Positions 32,325-43,382 are shown, counted from the stretch's first letter. The stretch: 57,534 nt of DNA from Azonexus sp. (GCA_030691385.1 JAUYEI010000108.1:1-57534); one strand, 5' to 3'. Numbers and translations are program-made. Notes: generated by a model not told the origin, from the sequence alone.

Positions 32325-35162
32325 CTAGAACTCCTCCCACTCATCGTCGAGACTGACCTGTTGCACCGCTGCCTTTTGGACACGAGGCCGCTCGCTATTG
32401 GTTGTTGGGGCAGCTTCATGCTGGATACGGCGCTGCGGTGACGCCAGACGGGGTGCCTCTTTGCTCCCGGCAATCCGGAAAACCGAGACGGTCATCGCCA
32501 GTTGATGCGCCTGTTCTTCCAGGCTCTCCGCAGCAGCGGCAGCCTGTTCAACCAGGGCAGCATTCTGTTGCGTAACCTCATCCATCTGGCTTACCGCCAA
32601 ACTGACCTGCTCGATACCTGCGCTTTGCTCATTACTGGCATCGGAAATATCACCCATGATCTTGGTGACGCGCTTGATGCTCGCCACGACCTCCTCCATC
32701 GTCCGCCCCGCCTGATCGACCAGCTTGTTACCCGTTTCAACCTTTTCGACCGAATCGGAGATCAGCCCTTTGATTTCCTTTGCGGCGGCGGCACTGCGCT
32801 GGGCCAGATTGCGCACCTCGGTGGCAACCACAGCAAAGCCGCGCCCCTGTTCACCAGCGCGTGCCGCTTCAACGGCAGCATTAAGGGCGAGAATATTGGT
32901 CTGAAAGGCTATGCCATCGATCACACCAATGATGTCAGCGATCCTGCTGCTCGACTGATGAATTGCGCTCATCGTGTTGACCACCTGCTCGACAACCTCA
33001 CCACCCTTATCGGCGACTCTTTGTGCCGTGCCAGCCAGTTCGTTGGCCTGGCGAGCATTGTCCGCATTTTGTTTCACCGTGCTGGTTAGCTGCTCCATGC
33101 TTGAGGCAGTCTCTTCCAGACTACTGGCCTGCTCCTCTGTCCGACTCGATAGGTCCTGATTACCCGATGCAATTTCCTTTGCTGCCGTATTGATCGTTTG
33201 CGCCGACAACTGAATCTCACCGACCAGATCACGCAACTTCGTGACAGTCTGGTTGGCATCATCGCGCAAACGGCCAAATGTCCCCTGATACGAGCTGGTC
33301 AATGTCTGGGTCAGGTCTCCATCAGCCACCCGGGACAAAAGACTGGCAATCTCGCCAATCGCCGCCCCGCTGGTTTCAACCAGGCTGTTAATGCCGGTAC
33401 CAAGCTCCTTGTAGAACCCTTCCAGTGTCGAGGTATCCAGACGCGCCTCCAGATTCCCGGCTGAAGCCTGTGAGACAAGAGCGGCCACCGACCGCTGCGC
33501 ATTCAATTCGGCGGTGCGGTCCACCCACTCGCCCACCGTACCGAGGCGCTGGCCGCGATCGTTTATGATCGGATTGGTAATGATGTCATAGACTCGACGA
33601 CCGATATCGAGCTGTGTCTGGCGCGTGCCCTGCAACTCGCGCAGGCTCTTGAGGGCAGCCACTGGGTCCTGATAAAACACACCGATATTGCTGCCGACAA
33701 ACCCGTCAACCGTAAAACTTGGCTGCTGTTCACGCAGTCCCGGTTCTATCTGGCGCAAGGTCGTCAGCAGTCCCTTGTTGGCGTAAATCACCGTGCCATC
33801 ATCATCGGCAATCCGCAGATTCGCCGAAACGCAATCAAGCGCAATGCGGATACGAAGATTGTCGTTGGCAACGCGTTGCGCCTCGGCAACATTAAACCCC
33901 TGCTGAATCTGCATTGACTGAAGCCCCTGCAGCACCTTGCCTATTTCGTCATTGCGCGAAACATCAACATTGCGGGTAAAGTCGCCACCGGTCAGAGTTC
34001 GGAAGGTAGCAATGGCATCTTCAAGCGGTCGGGTAATCGAACGAATGATCGCCAAGGCAACAAACACCCCCAATCCAAGCGCAAGCAACGCAATCGAGAT
34101 AATCCAGAAACGTTTGTCGGCAAAGCTCGTTTCGCTTTGCTCAACATCCATTTTCCCTTGCTCAACCTGACCATTGAACAGGGCTGCACTCTTTTGTGAA
34201 ACTTCCCCATAGAGAGGGTTTATTTTCTTCAACAGGATCTGGTTTGCATCATCGAAACGGCCTTCCGCAAGGGCTACTTTTGCCAAGAGTAACCCCTCGG
34301 TCACATAGCGTTTACGCGCCTCAGCATATTCGTCTGCTAGCTTCTGCCCCTCTTCGGAGCGAATGCCTTTTCGGTAAACCTCCCATTGCGCGCTCACTTC
34401 GGCGATATTGGCCTCAATTTGCTTAAGGTGAAAATCAACGGGATGATCGTGCAAATTGGCGTAACCCCCCGCTGGATCATGCTGCAAGGACAACAAAACC
34501 TGCGATCGGTTATCCGCCATCAGCCGGCCAATAATGGCCAGAGCCTGAATCGGCTGCATCCGGTAGTTATAGAGCTCCCCGATCGCACCATTGGTTTTGC
34601 TCATCCCCCAGAGGCCCAGACCGGCAATTGCTGACAAAGCAAGCAGCAACGATCCAAAACCCGCTATCAGCCTTGCCCTAAGGGAAAAGCTCTCGAAAAA
34701 TCCATTGCCCCCATTAGCAACCACTCCGTGCGAAATCCTTAACCCGCCAGCCTTCTTTTCGCGGAACAGGCGATAGGCGCTTTCCGCAGCGTCGATCATT
34801 TGCTGCGTCGGCTTGCGGCGAACCGACATATAGCCAACCACCTGACCGCCTTCGCGAATCGGGGTCGCGGTGGCAAGGACCCAATAAAAATTTCCGTTCT
34901 TGCAGCGGTTCTTGACCATGCCCGTCCATGGACGGCCATCCTTGATATCTCGCCACATGTCTTCAAATGCCTCAGAAGGCATATCCGGGTGCCGCACAAT
35001 ATTGTGCGGCTGGCTGATCAATTCAGCTTCGGTAAAGCCGCTGATATCGATGAAATCCTTGTTTATATAGTTAATCTGGCCCTTGAGATCTGTCTTGGAG
35101 ACGATAAGTGTGTGCTCGTCCACTTTGACTTCTACATTGGTCACTGGCTGGTTGTTTCGCAT
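32325..35162 (-). CDS. Methyl-accepting chemotaxis protein with Aer-type PAS domain
   Basis: The 945-residue product opens with an Aer-like PAS domain (about 10-115; [48 protein letters not shown]). Membrane helix 1 (about 165-187), a periplasmic four-helix-type domain, membrane helix 2 (about 355-377) and HAMP follow. A second PAS (about 440-545) and a second HAMP-like stretch come next. The signalling hairpin has tip [30 protein letters not shown]. The C-terminus is DDEWEEF, a likely CheR/CheB-binding pentapeptide. The Aer-like PAS suggests FAD and redox or oxygen sensing. Unlike E. coli Aer, it precedes a complete periplasmic module. Confidence 0.93.
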   Translation of the reverse strand: MRNNQPVTNVEVKVDEHTLIVSKTDLKGQINYINKDFIDISGFTEAELISQPHNIVRHPDMPSEAFEDMWRDIKDGRPWTGMVKNRCKNGNFYWVLATATPIREGGQVVGYMSVRRKPTQQMIDAAESAYRLFREKKAGGLRISHGVVANGGNGFFESFSLRARLIAGFGSLLLALSAIAGLGLWGMSKTNGAIGELYNYRMQPIQALAIIGRLMADNRSQVLLSLQHDPAGGYANLHDHPVDFHLKQIEANIAEVSAQWEVYRKGIRSEEGQKLADEYAEARKRYVTEGLLLAKVALAEGRFDDANQILLKKINPLYGEVSQKSAALFNGQVEQGKMDVEQSETSFADKRFWIISIALLALGLGVFVALAIIRSITRPLEDAIATFRTLTGGDFTRNVDVSRNDEIGKVLQGLQSMQIQQGFNVAEAQRVANDNLRIRIALDCVSANLRIADDDGTVIYANKGLLTTLRQIEPGLREQQPSFTVDGFVGSNIGVFYQDPVAALKSLRELQGTRQTQLDIGRRVYDIITNPIINDRGQRLGTVGEWVDRTAELNAQRSVAALVSQASAGNLEARLDTSTLEGFYKELGTGINSLVETSGAAIGEIASLLSRVADGDLTQTLTSSYQGTFGRLRDDANQTVTKLRDLVGEIQLSAQTINTAAKEIASGNQDLSSRTEEQASSLEETASSMEQLTSTVKQNADNARQANELAGTAQRVADKGGEVVEQVVNTMSAIHQSSSRIADIIGVIDGIAFQTNILALNAAVEAARAGEQGRGFAVVATEVRNLAQRSAAAAKEIKGLISDSVEKVETGNKLVDQAGRTMEEVVASIKRVTKIMGDISDASNEQSAGIEQVSLAVSQMDEVTQQNAALVEQAAAAAESLEEQAHQLAMTVSVFRIAGSKEAPRLASPQRRIQHEAAPTTNSERPRVQKAAVQQVSLDDEWEEF

Positions 35163-35188
35163 CGTTTTGTCTCAATGGAAGCGTCGAT

Positions 35189-37885
35189 TTAGAATTCCTC
35201 CCACTCATCATCATCCGGGGCAACGAGCGCCGGCATCTTGACGGAGGGGATGTTCCTGGAAACTGCTGCGGTCAACTGTCCGGGGGCAACACTTTCCCCG
35301 CCCCCGCGCAAGCTTTCCAGCAATCCGATGACCCTTGCGGATCGATTGGCAAACTCTCCGGAAATCTGCGCCCGGGCGCCCTCAGAGTTGCCGGTCAATT
35401 GGGTGCGTATCACATCCGCAGCGCAGCGATGAAACCCTGCGTGCTCGCCCTTGAGTTCGGCATATTGGGCATTGCCACGCAATGCACGCCCATCGCCATG
35501 AATCCAGCAGCCGAGAGCACACTGGTCGTCACGACCAACAACAGCCGGGTCAAGCTGTTCTCCACCACCTGCCACGTAATCAAGCAGGCGTTGCTTCCAT
35601 TTGCCATGCGCAGCTATCGCGCCATCAAAGTCCAGCCCAGCCAACTCTGACTGCCCTTGAATGACCAGTCCGCCAGAAAGACGGAATACAGCGACCGACT
35701 CTGCCAGGTTACGCGCCTGTTCCTCCAGGCTTTCAGCTGCAGCAGCAGCCTGTTCGACCAGTGCGGCATTTTGCTGAGTCATTTCATCCATCTGTCCGAT
35801 GGCCACACCAACCTGCTCGATACCCGAAGTCTGTTCACGGCTGGCGCAAGAAATATCAGCCATGATCTTGGCTACGCACTGAATGCTCGCCACAACCTCA
35901 CCCATGGTCTGCCCCGCCTGATCGACCAAACGCCCGCCGGTTTGCACCTTCTTGACGGAGTCGGAAATCAAGTTCTTGATTTCCTTGGCCGCAGCCGCGC
36001 TGCGCTGGGCCAGATTTCGTACTTCAGTCGCGACCACGGCAAAACCACGCCCCTGCTCACCGGCACGAGCCGCCTCAACCGCCGCATTGAGCGCCAATAT
36101 GTTTGTCTGGAAGGCGATACCGTCGATAACGCTGATGATGTCGGAAATCCTGTTTGAGGCCTGATGGATGGCCCCCATGGTTTCCACTACCTGCCCAACC
36201 ACCTGCCCACCTTTTTCGGCCACCCTCTGCGCGCTGCTCGCCAATTCGTTCGCCTGGCGGGCGTTGTCGGCATTCTGTTTGACCGTGCTGGTTAGCTGCT
36301 CCATGCTCGAGGCCGTTTCTTCAAGGCTCGATGCCTGCTGCTCGGTACGCCCGGAAAGATCCTGGTTGCCACTGGCAATCTCCTGAGCTGCCGTATTGAT
36401 GGCGTCAGTTGCGCTCTTGATCGAGAAAATAATTTCCTGCAGGTTGTCGACCGTAACATTGGCGTCATCCTTCAACCGACCCAGGACGCCTTGATACTGA
36501 GTATCGATCTTGCGAGTCAGATCGCCTTTCGAAAGACGCGCCAGCATGGCTCCAACATCTCCCAATGCATGGCTATTCACTTCGAGAAGATCGTTGATGC
36601 CGGTAGACATCTGCCGGAAAAAACCGCTCATCTCACTCGCATCAATGCGCCGCGAAAAATCACCGGCAGCCGCAGCTGCAATAATGCTGCTGACCTCTTC
36701 CTCGACAGCCACCTCGGCAGTACGATCAGTCCACTCGACGACTGTGCCGAGACGCTCATTCCTCTCATTGACGATCGGGCAGGCCACCAACTTGAAAGTA
36801 CGGCCGCCTACTATCATTTGCGCGCGATGCATGCCTTTGAGTCCGGCTAGCAGGCTGCGCTGATGCGCCGTATTCTTGTGATAGATATCGAAATTCGACC
36901 CAAGGATTGAATTGGCACGGAAAGACGGCAAATCCTTGCGGATATCAGCCTCGGCCACCCGCATCATTTCAAGAACGGCTGCATTGCAATAAACGATCAC
37001 ACCACTGAGATCGGCAACCATCACGCTATTTGAAGTCACATCCAGGGCCACTTTGATGCGAAGTGCCTCGTTGGCCACCTTGCGTTCTGCTTCTGTACGT
37101 GCCCTGAGGTCAGTCTGCATGCGGCTGAGCGCGCTCATCAAATGCGCGGTTTCATCGTTTCCGCTGTCATCAATACTATTTTCCAGGTTTCCTGCAGCGA
37201 CCGCATCGGCCACACCGACCGCCTCGTCCAAGGGACCGGTAATCTGACGTGTAACCCACATGCCGGCCGGAATCATGATAATCAGCGCCAAGCCGACCAT
37301 CAGCAACATGGTGGTTTGGACACGTGATTTCACCGTGTCGATCTCCGCAACATCGCGAAGATTATTCTCTTTTTGCAGTTGCAACATTTCATCAACCGCT
37401 TCGAACCAGAGCTGCATTTTTGGGCGAAATGCATTAAAAAAATGATCTTCGAGTTCTGGTTGGTTTCCTGCCTTGATCAGCACAAACATCCGGGAAATAG
37501 ATGCTTCGGCCTCTTTTCTGACCAGCACGATGCGCTCATGTACCTCCTTCCCGCGCGCCGAGCCCAGTGTGTCGCCGATCTGTTTTTCGGATGCCATGTA
37601 CGCCAGGAACTCGGCGTTAACCTGCTTCTCCTCACCTAGCTGCCTCTCGGTTTCCTCATGGATCATTGCAGTACGCACATGCCTGTCAATCAACAGATTG
37701 CGCGTACGCATGTTGACGGCCAGTTCGGTTTTCTTGATATTGTTGTTCGCTATGCGATCAACCTTGTCGCCAATCGAATTCAGGCTGAGCCAAGCAATGG
37801 CGACAAAGGCGATCATCAGCGCCAAGGCGCCGACAGTCGTCATGATCAGACGAGTGCCAATTTTGAAATTGCGTAAATTCAACAT
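35189..37885 (-). CDS. Methyl-accepting chemotaxis protein with PAS and C-terminal CZB zinc domain
   Basis: The product is about 898 residues from ATG 37885 ([13 protein letters not shown]). Upstream in-frame codons lack a signal-like start. Order: membrane helix 1, a periplasmic four-helix-bundle domain, membrane helix 2, HAMP, PAS ([29 protein letters not shown]), HAMP-like segment, signalling hairpin ([30 protein letters not shown]). A CZB domain follows at about 35303-35638, and the protein ends DDEWEEF. The CZB ligands are clear: AAHGKW, QCALGCW, GEHAGFH. CZB domains bind zinc and report zinc or hypochlorite stress. It is closely paralogous to its neighbour in the hairpin region. Confidence 0.93.
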   Translation of the reverse strand: MLNLRNFKIGTRLIMTTVGALALMIAFVAIAWLSLNSIGDKVDRIANNNIKKTELAVNMRTRNLLIDRHVRTAMIHEETERQLGEEKQVNAEFLAYMASEKQIGDTLGSARGKEVHERIVLVRKEAEASISRMFVLIKAGNQPELEDHFFNAFRPKMQLWFEAVDEMLQLQKENNLRDVAEIDTVKSRVQTTMLLMVGLALIIMIPAGMWVTRQITGPLDEAVGVADAVAAGNLENSIDDSGNDETAHLMSALSRMQTDLRARTEAERKVANEALRIKVALDVTSNSVMVADLSGVIVYCNAAVLEMMRVAEADIRKDLPSFRANSILGSNFDIYHKNTAHQRSLLAGLKGMHRAQMIVGGRTFKLVACPIVNERNERLGTVVEWTDRTAEVAVEEEVSSIIAAAAAGDFSRRIDASEMSGFFRQMSTGINDLLEVNSHALGDVGAMLARLSKGDLTRKIDTQYQGVLGRLKDDANVTVDNLQEIIFSIKSATDAINTAAQEIASGNQDLSGRTEQQASSLEETASSMEQLTSTVKQNADNARQANELASSAQRVAEKGGQVVGQVVETMGAIHQASNRISDIISVIDGIAFQTNILALNAAVEAARAGEQGRGFAVVATEVRNLAQRSAAAAKEIKNLISDSVKKVQTGGRLVDQAGQTMGEVVASIQCVAKIMADISCASREQTSGIEQVGVAIGQMDEMTQQNAALVEQAAAAAESLEEQARNLAESVAVFRLSGGLVIQGQSELAGLDFDGAIAAHGKWKQRLLDYVAGGGEQLDPAVVGRDDQCALGCWIHGDGRALRGNAQYAELKGEHAGFHRCAADVIRTQLTGNSEGARAQISGEFANRSARVIGLLESLRGGGESVAPGQLTAAVSRNIPSVKMPALVAPDDDEWEEF

Positions 37886-37913
37886 GTCACGGCTCTTGAA
37901 TGAGGGCTGTGCG

Positions 37914-38414
37914 TTAGTCGCTGGCCGAGTCGATGAGCGCCATATCGGCACTGGTCATCAGGCGTTCGATATCCGTCACAATCATCATGCGTGAATCGAC
38001 CGTGGCCAGGCCAAGAATGTATTTGGTATCGAAAGTCCCCGAAAAATCAGGCGCCTGACGAATCTGCGAGCGCGTCAGAGAAAACACGTCGGAAACGCTA
38101 TCGACCACAGCACCGATCACGCGCCCGACCACATTGAGAATAATGACCACAGTGAAGGGCGTGTATTCGATCTTGCCGAGATTGAACTTGATGCGCAGAT
38201 CAACGATGGGCACGATAATGCCGCGCAGGTTGATTACCCCCTTGATGAATGGCGGGGCATTAGCAATCAGCGTCGGCGGCTCGTAGCCTCGAATCTCCTG
38301 AACCTTGAGGATATCGATTGCGTACTCTTCGCTACCCAAGGTGAAGGTCAGGTACTCACTAGTTACCAGATCCTCTTCGTTTACCATGCTACCGCCATTT
38401 CTCATCGCTTCCAT
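37914..38414 (-). CDS. cheW: Chemotaxis coupling protein CheW
   Basis: The 166-residue product has the CheW core: [57 protein letters not shown], then [18 protein letters not shown] and [21 protein letters not shown]. It links the receptors to CheA-2, which is encoded 15 nt upstream. GAGGAG lies 6 nt before the ATG. Confidence 0.97.
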   Translation of the reverse strand: MEAMRNGGSMVNEEDLVTSEYLTFTLGSEEYAIDILKVQEIRGYEPPTLIANAPPFIKGVINLRGIIVPIVDLRIKFNLGKIEYTPFTVVIILNVVGRVIGAVVDSVSDVFSLTRSQIRQAPDFSGTFDTKYILGLATVDSRMMIVTDIERLMTSADMALIDSASD

Positions 38415-38429
38415 CTCTTGCTCCTCAAT

Positions 38430-40778
38430 TCAACCGTCAGCCAGCTTTTGCAGGCTTGTCTTCGCCATGCCGGCAATGGCCGACACATCGAGAATGAGCG
38501 CCACATGGCCATCGCCCATGATGGTCGCGCCGGATATTCCCTGGACGCGGCGATAGTTTGCCTCCAGACTCTTGATGACAACCTGGTGCTGACCAACCAG
38601 CGCATCGACGAAGAGTGCAGCCATGATGCCATCGGCATCAACAACAACCATGATGCCTTGCGCGAAATTGCTCGAAAGTGACTTGATATTGAACAACTCA
38701 TGCAATGCCACAACGGGCAGATAGTCGCCGCGAACCTGAATGACCCGCGCCTGATTCGACAAAGTCTTGATGTCGCCAGTCTGTGGCTGAAACGACTCCA
38801 CCACATAAGAAAGCGGCAAAATGTAGGTCTGGTCACCAACTGCGATAGACATTCCATCGAGAATGGCCAGTGTCAGCGGCAAACGAACTGTCATCCGCGT
38901 GCCGACACCCAACATCGATTCAATCTCTACGCGACCACCCATGGATTGAATATTGCGGCGGACGACATCCATACCTACGCCACGCCCGGATACGTCAGTG
39001 ACCTGATCGGCCGTCGAGAAGCCGGCTTCGAAAATAAGATTGAAAACATCCGAATCAGTCATCTGATCGGAAACCGGTAGTCCGCGTTCACGAGCTTTGG
39101 CCAATATCTTGTTACGGGGCAAGCCAGCCCCATCGTCGCCCACCTCGATGACGATATTCCCGCCCTGATGGCAGGCCTTCAAGGTAATTGTCCCGACAGG
39201 ACTCTTGCCTGCGGCAATCCGCGTTTCCGGCAATTCGATACCGTGATCGAGGCTGTTGCGAATCAGGTGCGTCAGCGGATCGGCAATCCGCTCGATAAGC
39301 CCCTTGTCGAGCTCTGTGGTTTCTCCGGACGTCTTCAGCTCGACCTGCTTGCCAAGCTTGCCGGAAAGATCACGAACCACGCGCGGGAAACGCGAAAACA
39401 CGAAGGATATCTGCATCATCCGGATGGACATTACCGATTCCTGCAAATCGCGGGTATTGCGCTCCAGTTGAGCCAAACCGTTGACCAGGCGCTCCGGCGC
39501 GCCCTCCTGCATCTGTGCTGCCGTCTGGAGCAGCATCGCCTGCGTGATGACAAGTTCGCCCACCAGATTGATCAACTGGTCGACTTTCTCGACACTGACG
39601 CGAATCGACGAGTCTGCCGCCGCCGCAGTTGGGGCCGCCGACTTGGCGACACGAGGAAGCACATCACTTACTTTCTTTTCTGCAGGCATCCGGGCCGAAC
39701 CGCCACCAGCCGGGGGGACAGGCGAAACAGGCGGCACCTGAGCAGATGTGGGCACCAGCGGTTCAAATAAGCCGAAGCCATCCCCCGCCTCGGCCAAAGG
39801 TTGCACAGGAGCATGCGAAGGTAGTGGCGCAAAAAAACCGTAGCCATCGCCATCTTCGCTCAAGGCGGCATTGACGGCAGGCTCATTTCCGTCGGCCTGT
39901 GGCAGCGGATCGAAAAATCCATAAGGCTCATCTTCAGCCTCAGTTGCCTTGGCATTCGCTGGAGTGCTTGTCGAAGCATCCAAAGGAGCAAAGAAACCAT
40001 ACCCAGGATCTTCGACTGGCGCCCCTGGCGAATCCCCAAAGAAACCGAAAGCACCACCCTCGTCATCGGCTGCAGTTTCTTCAACAACACGCCATGCACC
40101 GTTTTCCGCAATGAAATCGATTTGATCAGAAAAGGCATCCTGCCCAGCCACGGTAAGCAAACGAAGCTGCCAGTAGCCGACATTATTCATATCCGATGCC
40201 GGCTGACTCAGTATTTCCAAAGATCCCAGAGAGCGCAGCTCATCGAGAAGATTGGCAACACCGCGACCGCGGGCCGACACATCTGTCGGCACAAACTGGA
40301 TATCGAAAGTACGCTTGCCAACAGGAGTTTCCTTAACGCTTGCCACATTGAGTGACGCCGTACAGGATGGTTGTGCGGCAGGCGTAGCATCGTCAGCCGA
40401 GAGCTGACGGAGGCGGGCACAAATAGAGTCTACTCGCTTGGGATCGACCTCTCCTCGCCCTTGATGGGCTTCGAGCATTTCACGCAGGAGATCGCCTGAT
40501 TCAAGAAAGGCGTCCACCATATCGGTCCGCAACCCCAGTTCCTGCTTGCGAATACGGTCCAGCAGGTTCTCCAGGATGTGAGTTGTCTCGGCCAGATCGG
40601 TAAAACCAAACGTTCCCGCACTTCCCTTGATGGAGTGAGCAGCGCGAAAAATAGCATTGAGTTGCTCTGAATTCGGATTTTCGACATCCAGTTCAAGCAG
40701 TAGCCCTTCCATTGATGCCAAGTGCTCAGCCGATTCCTCAAAAAAAACCTGGTAGAACTGACTCATGTCGATAGTCAT
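38430..40778 (-). CDS. cheA: Chemotaxis histidine kinase CheA (second copy) with YGFF repeats
   Basis: The 782-residue kinase has P1 with RAAHSIKGSAGTFGF (His48) and a P2-like domain at about 155-232 (FDIQFVPTDVSARGRGVANLLDELRSLGSLEI). An acidic linker (about 240-345) follows with five spaced (Y/F)GFF-type motifs at residues 244, 260, 286, 313 and 335, mostly followed by xPL. P3 and P4 come next (HLIRNSLDHGIELPETR, DDGAGLPRNK, SGRGVGMDVVRRNIQ), and a CheW-like P5 closes the protein. It is the kinase of the second cluster (cheY-cheA-cheW-mcp-mcp-cheR-cheD-cheB) and is 146 residues longer than the CheA at 24028. Confidence 0.95.
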   Translation of the reverse strand: MTIDMSQFYQVFFEESAEHLASMEGLLLELDVENPNSEQLNAIFRAAHSIKGSAGTFGFTDLAETTHILENLLDRIRKQELGLRTDMVDAFLESGDLLREMLEAHQGRGEVDPKRVDSICARLRQLSADDATPAAQPSCTASLNVASVKETPVGKRTFDIQFVPTDVSARGRGVANLLDELRSLGSLEILSQPASDMNNVGYWQLRLLTVAGQDAFSDQIDFIAENGAWRVVEETAADDEGGAFGFFGDSPGAPVEDPGYGFFAPLDASTSTPANAKATEAEDEPYGFFDPLPQADGNEPAVNAALSEDGDGYGFFAPLPSHAPVQPLAEAGDGFGLFEPLVPTSAQVPPVSPVPPAGGGSARMPAEKKVSDVLPRVAKSAAPTAAAADSSIRVSVEKVDQLINLVGELVITQAMLLQTAAQMQEGAPERLVNGLAQLERNTRDLQESVMSIRMMQISFVFSRFPRVVRDLSGKLGKQVELKTSGETTELDKGLIERIADPLTHLIRNSLDHGIELPETRIAAGKSPVGTITLKACHQGGNIVIEVGDDGAGLPRNKILAKARERGLPVSDQMTDSDVFNLIFEAGFSTADQVTDVSGRGVGMDVVRRNIQSMGGRVEIESMLGVGTRMTVRLPLTLAILDGMSIAVGDQTYILPLSYVVESFQPQTGDIKTLSNQARVIQVRGDYLPVVALHELFNIKSLSSNFAQGIMVVVDADGIMAALFVDALVGQHQVVIKSLEANYRRVQGISGATIMGDGHVALILDVSAIAGMAKTSLQKLADG

Positions 40779-40865
40779 GCCACCCCCTGATCTCGACCCT
40801 CAACAAATGAAAGACCGAAAATTGAATGCAAAAGACCTGCCCTGTTACAGGTCCTCCGGCTTCGC

Positions 40866-41231
40866 TTAGCCGATCACCTTGCGTACGACTTCGATCAATT
40901 TTTGGGGGTCGAAAGGCTTGACTAACCAACCGGTAGCACCAGCTGCGCGCCCTTGCGATTTCATCGCATCCGAAGACTCGGTTGTCAGCATCAGGATTGG
41001 GGTCGATGCGTACTGCGGCATTCCCCGAAGACTTTTGATCAAAGTCAGTCCATCCATGCGAGGCATGTTCTGGTCAGTCAAAACCAGATTGATATTCTTG
41101 GTCTTGGCTTTGTCGAGGCCATCCTGCCCATCGACGGCTTCAACCACGTCGTAACCCGCACTCTTCAAGGTAAAGGAGACCATCTGACGGATGGATGCGG
41201 AATCGTCAACTGCAAGAATGGTTTTTGCCAT
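40866..41231 (-). CDS. cheY: Chemotaxis response regulator CheY (second copy)
   Basis: The 121-residue single receiver domain has DD at 9-10, phosphoacceptor Asp53 (LTDQNMPRMDG), Thr83/84 and Lys105 (VKPFDPQKL). It differs clearly from the CheY at 26824 (DQN versus DWN at the phosphorylation site). It heads the second chemotaxis cluster, 87 nt before cheA-2. It may be the output of that kinase or a phosphate sink. A role in motility versus another output cannot be decided here. Confidence 0.94.
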   Translation of the reverse strand: MAKTILAVDDSASIRQMVSFTLKSAGYDVVEAVDGQDGLDKAKTKNINLVLTDQNMPRMDGLTLIKSLRGMPQYASTPILMLTTESSDAMKSQGRAAGATGWLVKPFDPQKLIEVVRKVIG

Positions 41232-41549
41232 TTTTTCCTCATGAAAAATCAGAACAACGCGACTCCGCAGCTAGCGAAGCCGGTTTGACTAATAGGATTA
41301 TTGTCCATTTTTTACGAAGCGACACTGATTTTTTGCGAAATATGGTCAACGTGAGAACGGATGACAGACAGAGTTTTTCAATTTTCCGCAGACGTCGCGC
41401 CGTTTTACAGAAAAACTCTGCTCCTTTGGATGCCAAAAAATCAGGCGGATCCTTGTTTCCGGGATAATTTGCTCAGGCTAGCGACGATCAGCCGAGTTCG
41501 ATCAAACGAAATTTCTGTTGCCGCTCGCTTGGCGCAACACACCGACCTG
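41232..41549. other. Intergenic region between motB and cheY-2
   Basis: No gene is supported in these 318 nt. The region should contain the promoter for the cheY-2 operon (minus strand), but neither a good sigma-28 box nor a convincing sigma-70 pair is visible. The best hint is TTGACC near 41346 (minus strand) without a matching -10. It contains the large inverted repeat described separately. No classical terminator follows motB, so motAB transcripts may run into the chemotaxis operon. Confidence 0.55.
41369..41420. repeat. 11-bp perfect inverted repeat with 30-nt loop
   Basis: CAGAGTTTTTC (41369-41379) and GAAAAACTCTG (41410-41420) are exact reverse complements. On RNA they would form an extended hairpin between motB and cheY-2. 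It could also be a regulator-binding pair. It lacks the GC-rich stem and T-tract of a classical terminator. Confidence 0.7.
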
Positions 41550-42497
41550 TTATCCGGCAGTACCTTTTCCAGTGGCGGGCAGCTTCAAGCCCTCAGGAAG
41601 AAGCTCTTCCTCACCGGCCTCGGAATCGGGCCCTTCTTCCTGCAAAATGGCAGTCTCCGTCTTACGATTCAGGACGACGATACTGATTCTGCGATTAACG
41701 GAGTTAAGCGGGTCGTTCTTGTCGAAAAGAACGGTGGAAGCGAGGCCGACGACGCGTATTACCTTGCTGTCGTCCATGCCGCCAAGGACCAATTCGCGTC
41801 GAGAGGCATTCGCCCGATTGGCCGAGAGCTCCCAGTTTGAGAAGCCCTTTTCACCACCGGAAAACTGCGACGCATCGGTATGTCCGGCCAGACTGATCCG
41901 GTTCGCAACCCCGTTCAGCGCCTTACCTATCTGGCGCAGGATATCCCGCGTGTAAGGTTTGAGATCAGCACTGCTGGAATCAAACATCGGCCGATTCTGC
42001 TCATCGATGATCTGGATGCGCAGCCCCTCGGAGGTTATATCGAGCAGCATCTGCTTTTTGAACTGAGCCAACTGCGGGCTTTGCTCGATCATTTTTTCGA
42101 TATCGGCCTTGAGGCTCTCCAGGCGCTCCTGCTCCTTGCGGCGAAACTCGGCCTGAGCCTCCTTGGAGAAAGAGGTTGATTTCTTGGCCTCGACATCGCC
42201 ACGCTTGACTTGCCCGGCCTGGCGCGTCAAATCCTTCCCGCCGCCCTGAAGGACGCTGGTCGCATCGCCCGAACCACTACCGCCCTGCATGGACACTTTC
42301 AGGGGATTCTGGAAATGATCGGCAATCCCCTGAAGGTCACCCTTGGCCGTCGAACCAAGCAGCCACATCAACAAGAAGAAGGCCATCATTGCCGTCACGA
42401 AGTCGGCATAGGCGATCTTCCAGGCGCCGCCATGCGCTCCGCCGGCAACAACCTTCTTGCGCTTGATTATTATGGGGCGTGTCGAATCGTCGCTCAT
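41550..42497 (-). CDS. motB: Flagellar motor stator protein MotB
   Basis: The 315-residue product has a basic N-terminus, then a single membrane helix WKIAYADFVTAMMAFFLLMWLLG with the proton-carrying Asp32. A plug/linker region follows (about 55-150). The OmpA-like peptidoglycan-binding domain has ISLAGHTDASQF, NWELSANRANASRREL and NRRISIVVL. With MotA it forms the primary proton-driven stator. It lies 27 nt after motA. Confidence 0.96.
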   Translation of the reverse strand: MSDDSTRPIIIKRKKVVAGGAHGGAWKIAYADFVTAMMAFFLLMWLLGSTAKGDLQGIADHFQNPLKVSMQGGSGSGDATSVLQGGGKDLTRQAGQVKRGDVEAKKSTSFSKEAQAEFRRKEQERLESLKADIEKMIEQSPQLAQFKKQMLLDITSEGLRIQIIDEQNRPMFDSSSADLKPYTRDILRQIGKALNGVANRISLAGHTDASQFSGGEKGFSNWELSANRANASRRELVLGGMDDSKVIRVVGLASTVLFDKNDPLNSVNRRISIVVLNRKTETAILQEEGPDSEAGEEELLPEGLKLPATGKGTAG

Positions 42498-42524
42498 CGT
42501 ATTTATCTAGTGACTGGCGACATG

Positions 42525-43382
42525 CTATTTGCCTTTGCGAGCTTTCAGCTCTTCCTCAAGTTCGGTAAAGCTGGGGCGTTCGTGCGAACCCAGCGTCTTG
42601 CGACCGAACTCGATGGCGACCTGTGGTGCATAACCGGACATTGAGGCCAATAGAACCATCTTGATGGTCTTGTAGATCGTGGCCCCTTCGGCGGCTTTTT
42701 GTTCCAGCAGTTTGGCAACCGGCTCAACGAAGCCGTAAGAAATCAGGATACCGAGAAAGGTGCCGACCAGCGCCCCGCCGATCATTTTGCCCAGCACGGC
42801 CGGTGGGCTGCCCACCGATCCCATCACGTTCACGACGCCCATCACCGCCACCACGATACCGAAGGCCGGCACCGCGCCGGCAATGCTGGCCACGACATGA
42901 CCGGGTTCCGCTGCTTCGTGGTGATGTGTTTCCAGCTCGACATCCATCAAGCTTTCGATTTCAACCGTATTCAGATTCCCGCCGACCATCATCCGAAGGT
43001 AGTCGCAAGTAAATTCCATCACATGATGGTCATGCACCAGATTCGGATATTTGCTGAAAATCGGGCTGGCTTCGGGATTTTCGATATCGCCCTCGATGGA
43101 CATCAGACCTTCCTTGCGCACCTTGCCGAGGATTTCGAAAAGCATGGCCAAGGCATCGACATAGTATGCCTTGTTGTATTTTGATCCTTTGAGAATGCCG
43201 GGAACGGCACCAACCGTCGCCTTGATGATCTTGATGTCATTGGCCGCGACGAAGTAACCGATGGTCAAACCGATAATCGCGACATACTCGGTCGGCACCC
43301 AGAGCGCGAGGAGACTCCCGTGCAGTGCATACGTTCCCAGCGCCGAGGCCAGAATGATGACGTAACCAACAATCAGAAACAT
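42525..43382 (-). CDS. motA: Flagellar motor stator protein MotA
   Basis: The 285-residue product has the MotA layout with four membrane helices: MFLIVGYVIILASALGTYALHG at the N-terminus, and GAVPAFGIVVAVMGVVNVMGS and ALVGTFLGILISYGFVEPVA at the C-terminal pair. The cytoplasmic loop between them (about 60-165) interacts with FliG. A sigma-70-like promoter lies upstream at 43445, and motB follows in the same transcript. Confidence 0.96.
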   Translation of the reverse strand: MFLIVGYVIILASALGTYALHGSLLALWVPTEYVAIIGLTIGYFVAANDIKIIKATVGAVPGILKGSKYNKAYYVDALAMLFEILGKVRKEGLMSIEGDIENPEASPIFSKYPNLVHDHHVMEFTCDYLRMMVGGNLNTVEIESLMDVELETHHHEAAEPGHVVASIAGAVPAFGIVVAVMGVVNVMGSVGSPPAVLGKMIGGALVGTFLGILISYGFVEPVAKLLEQKAAEGATIYKTIKMVLLASMSGYAPQVAIEFGRKTLGSHERPSFTELEEELKARKGK

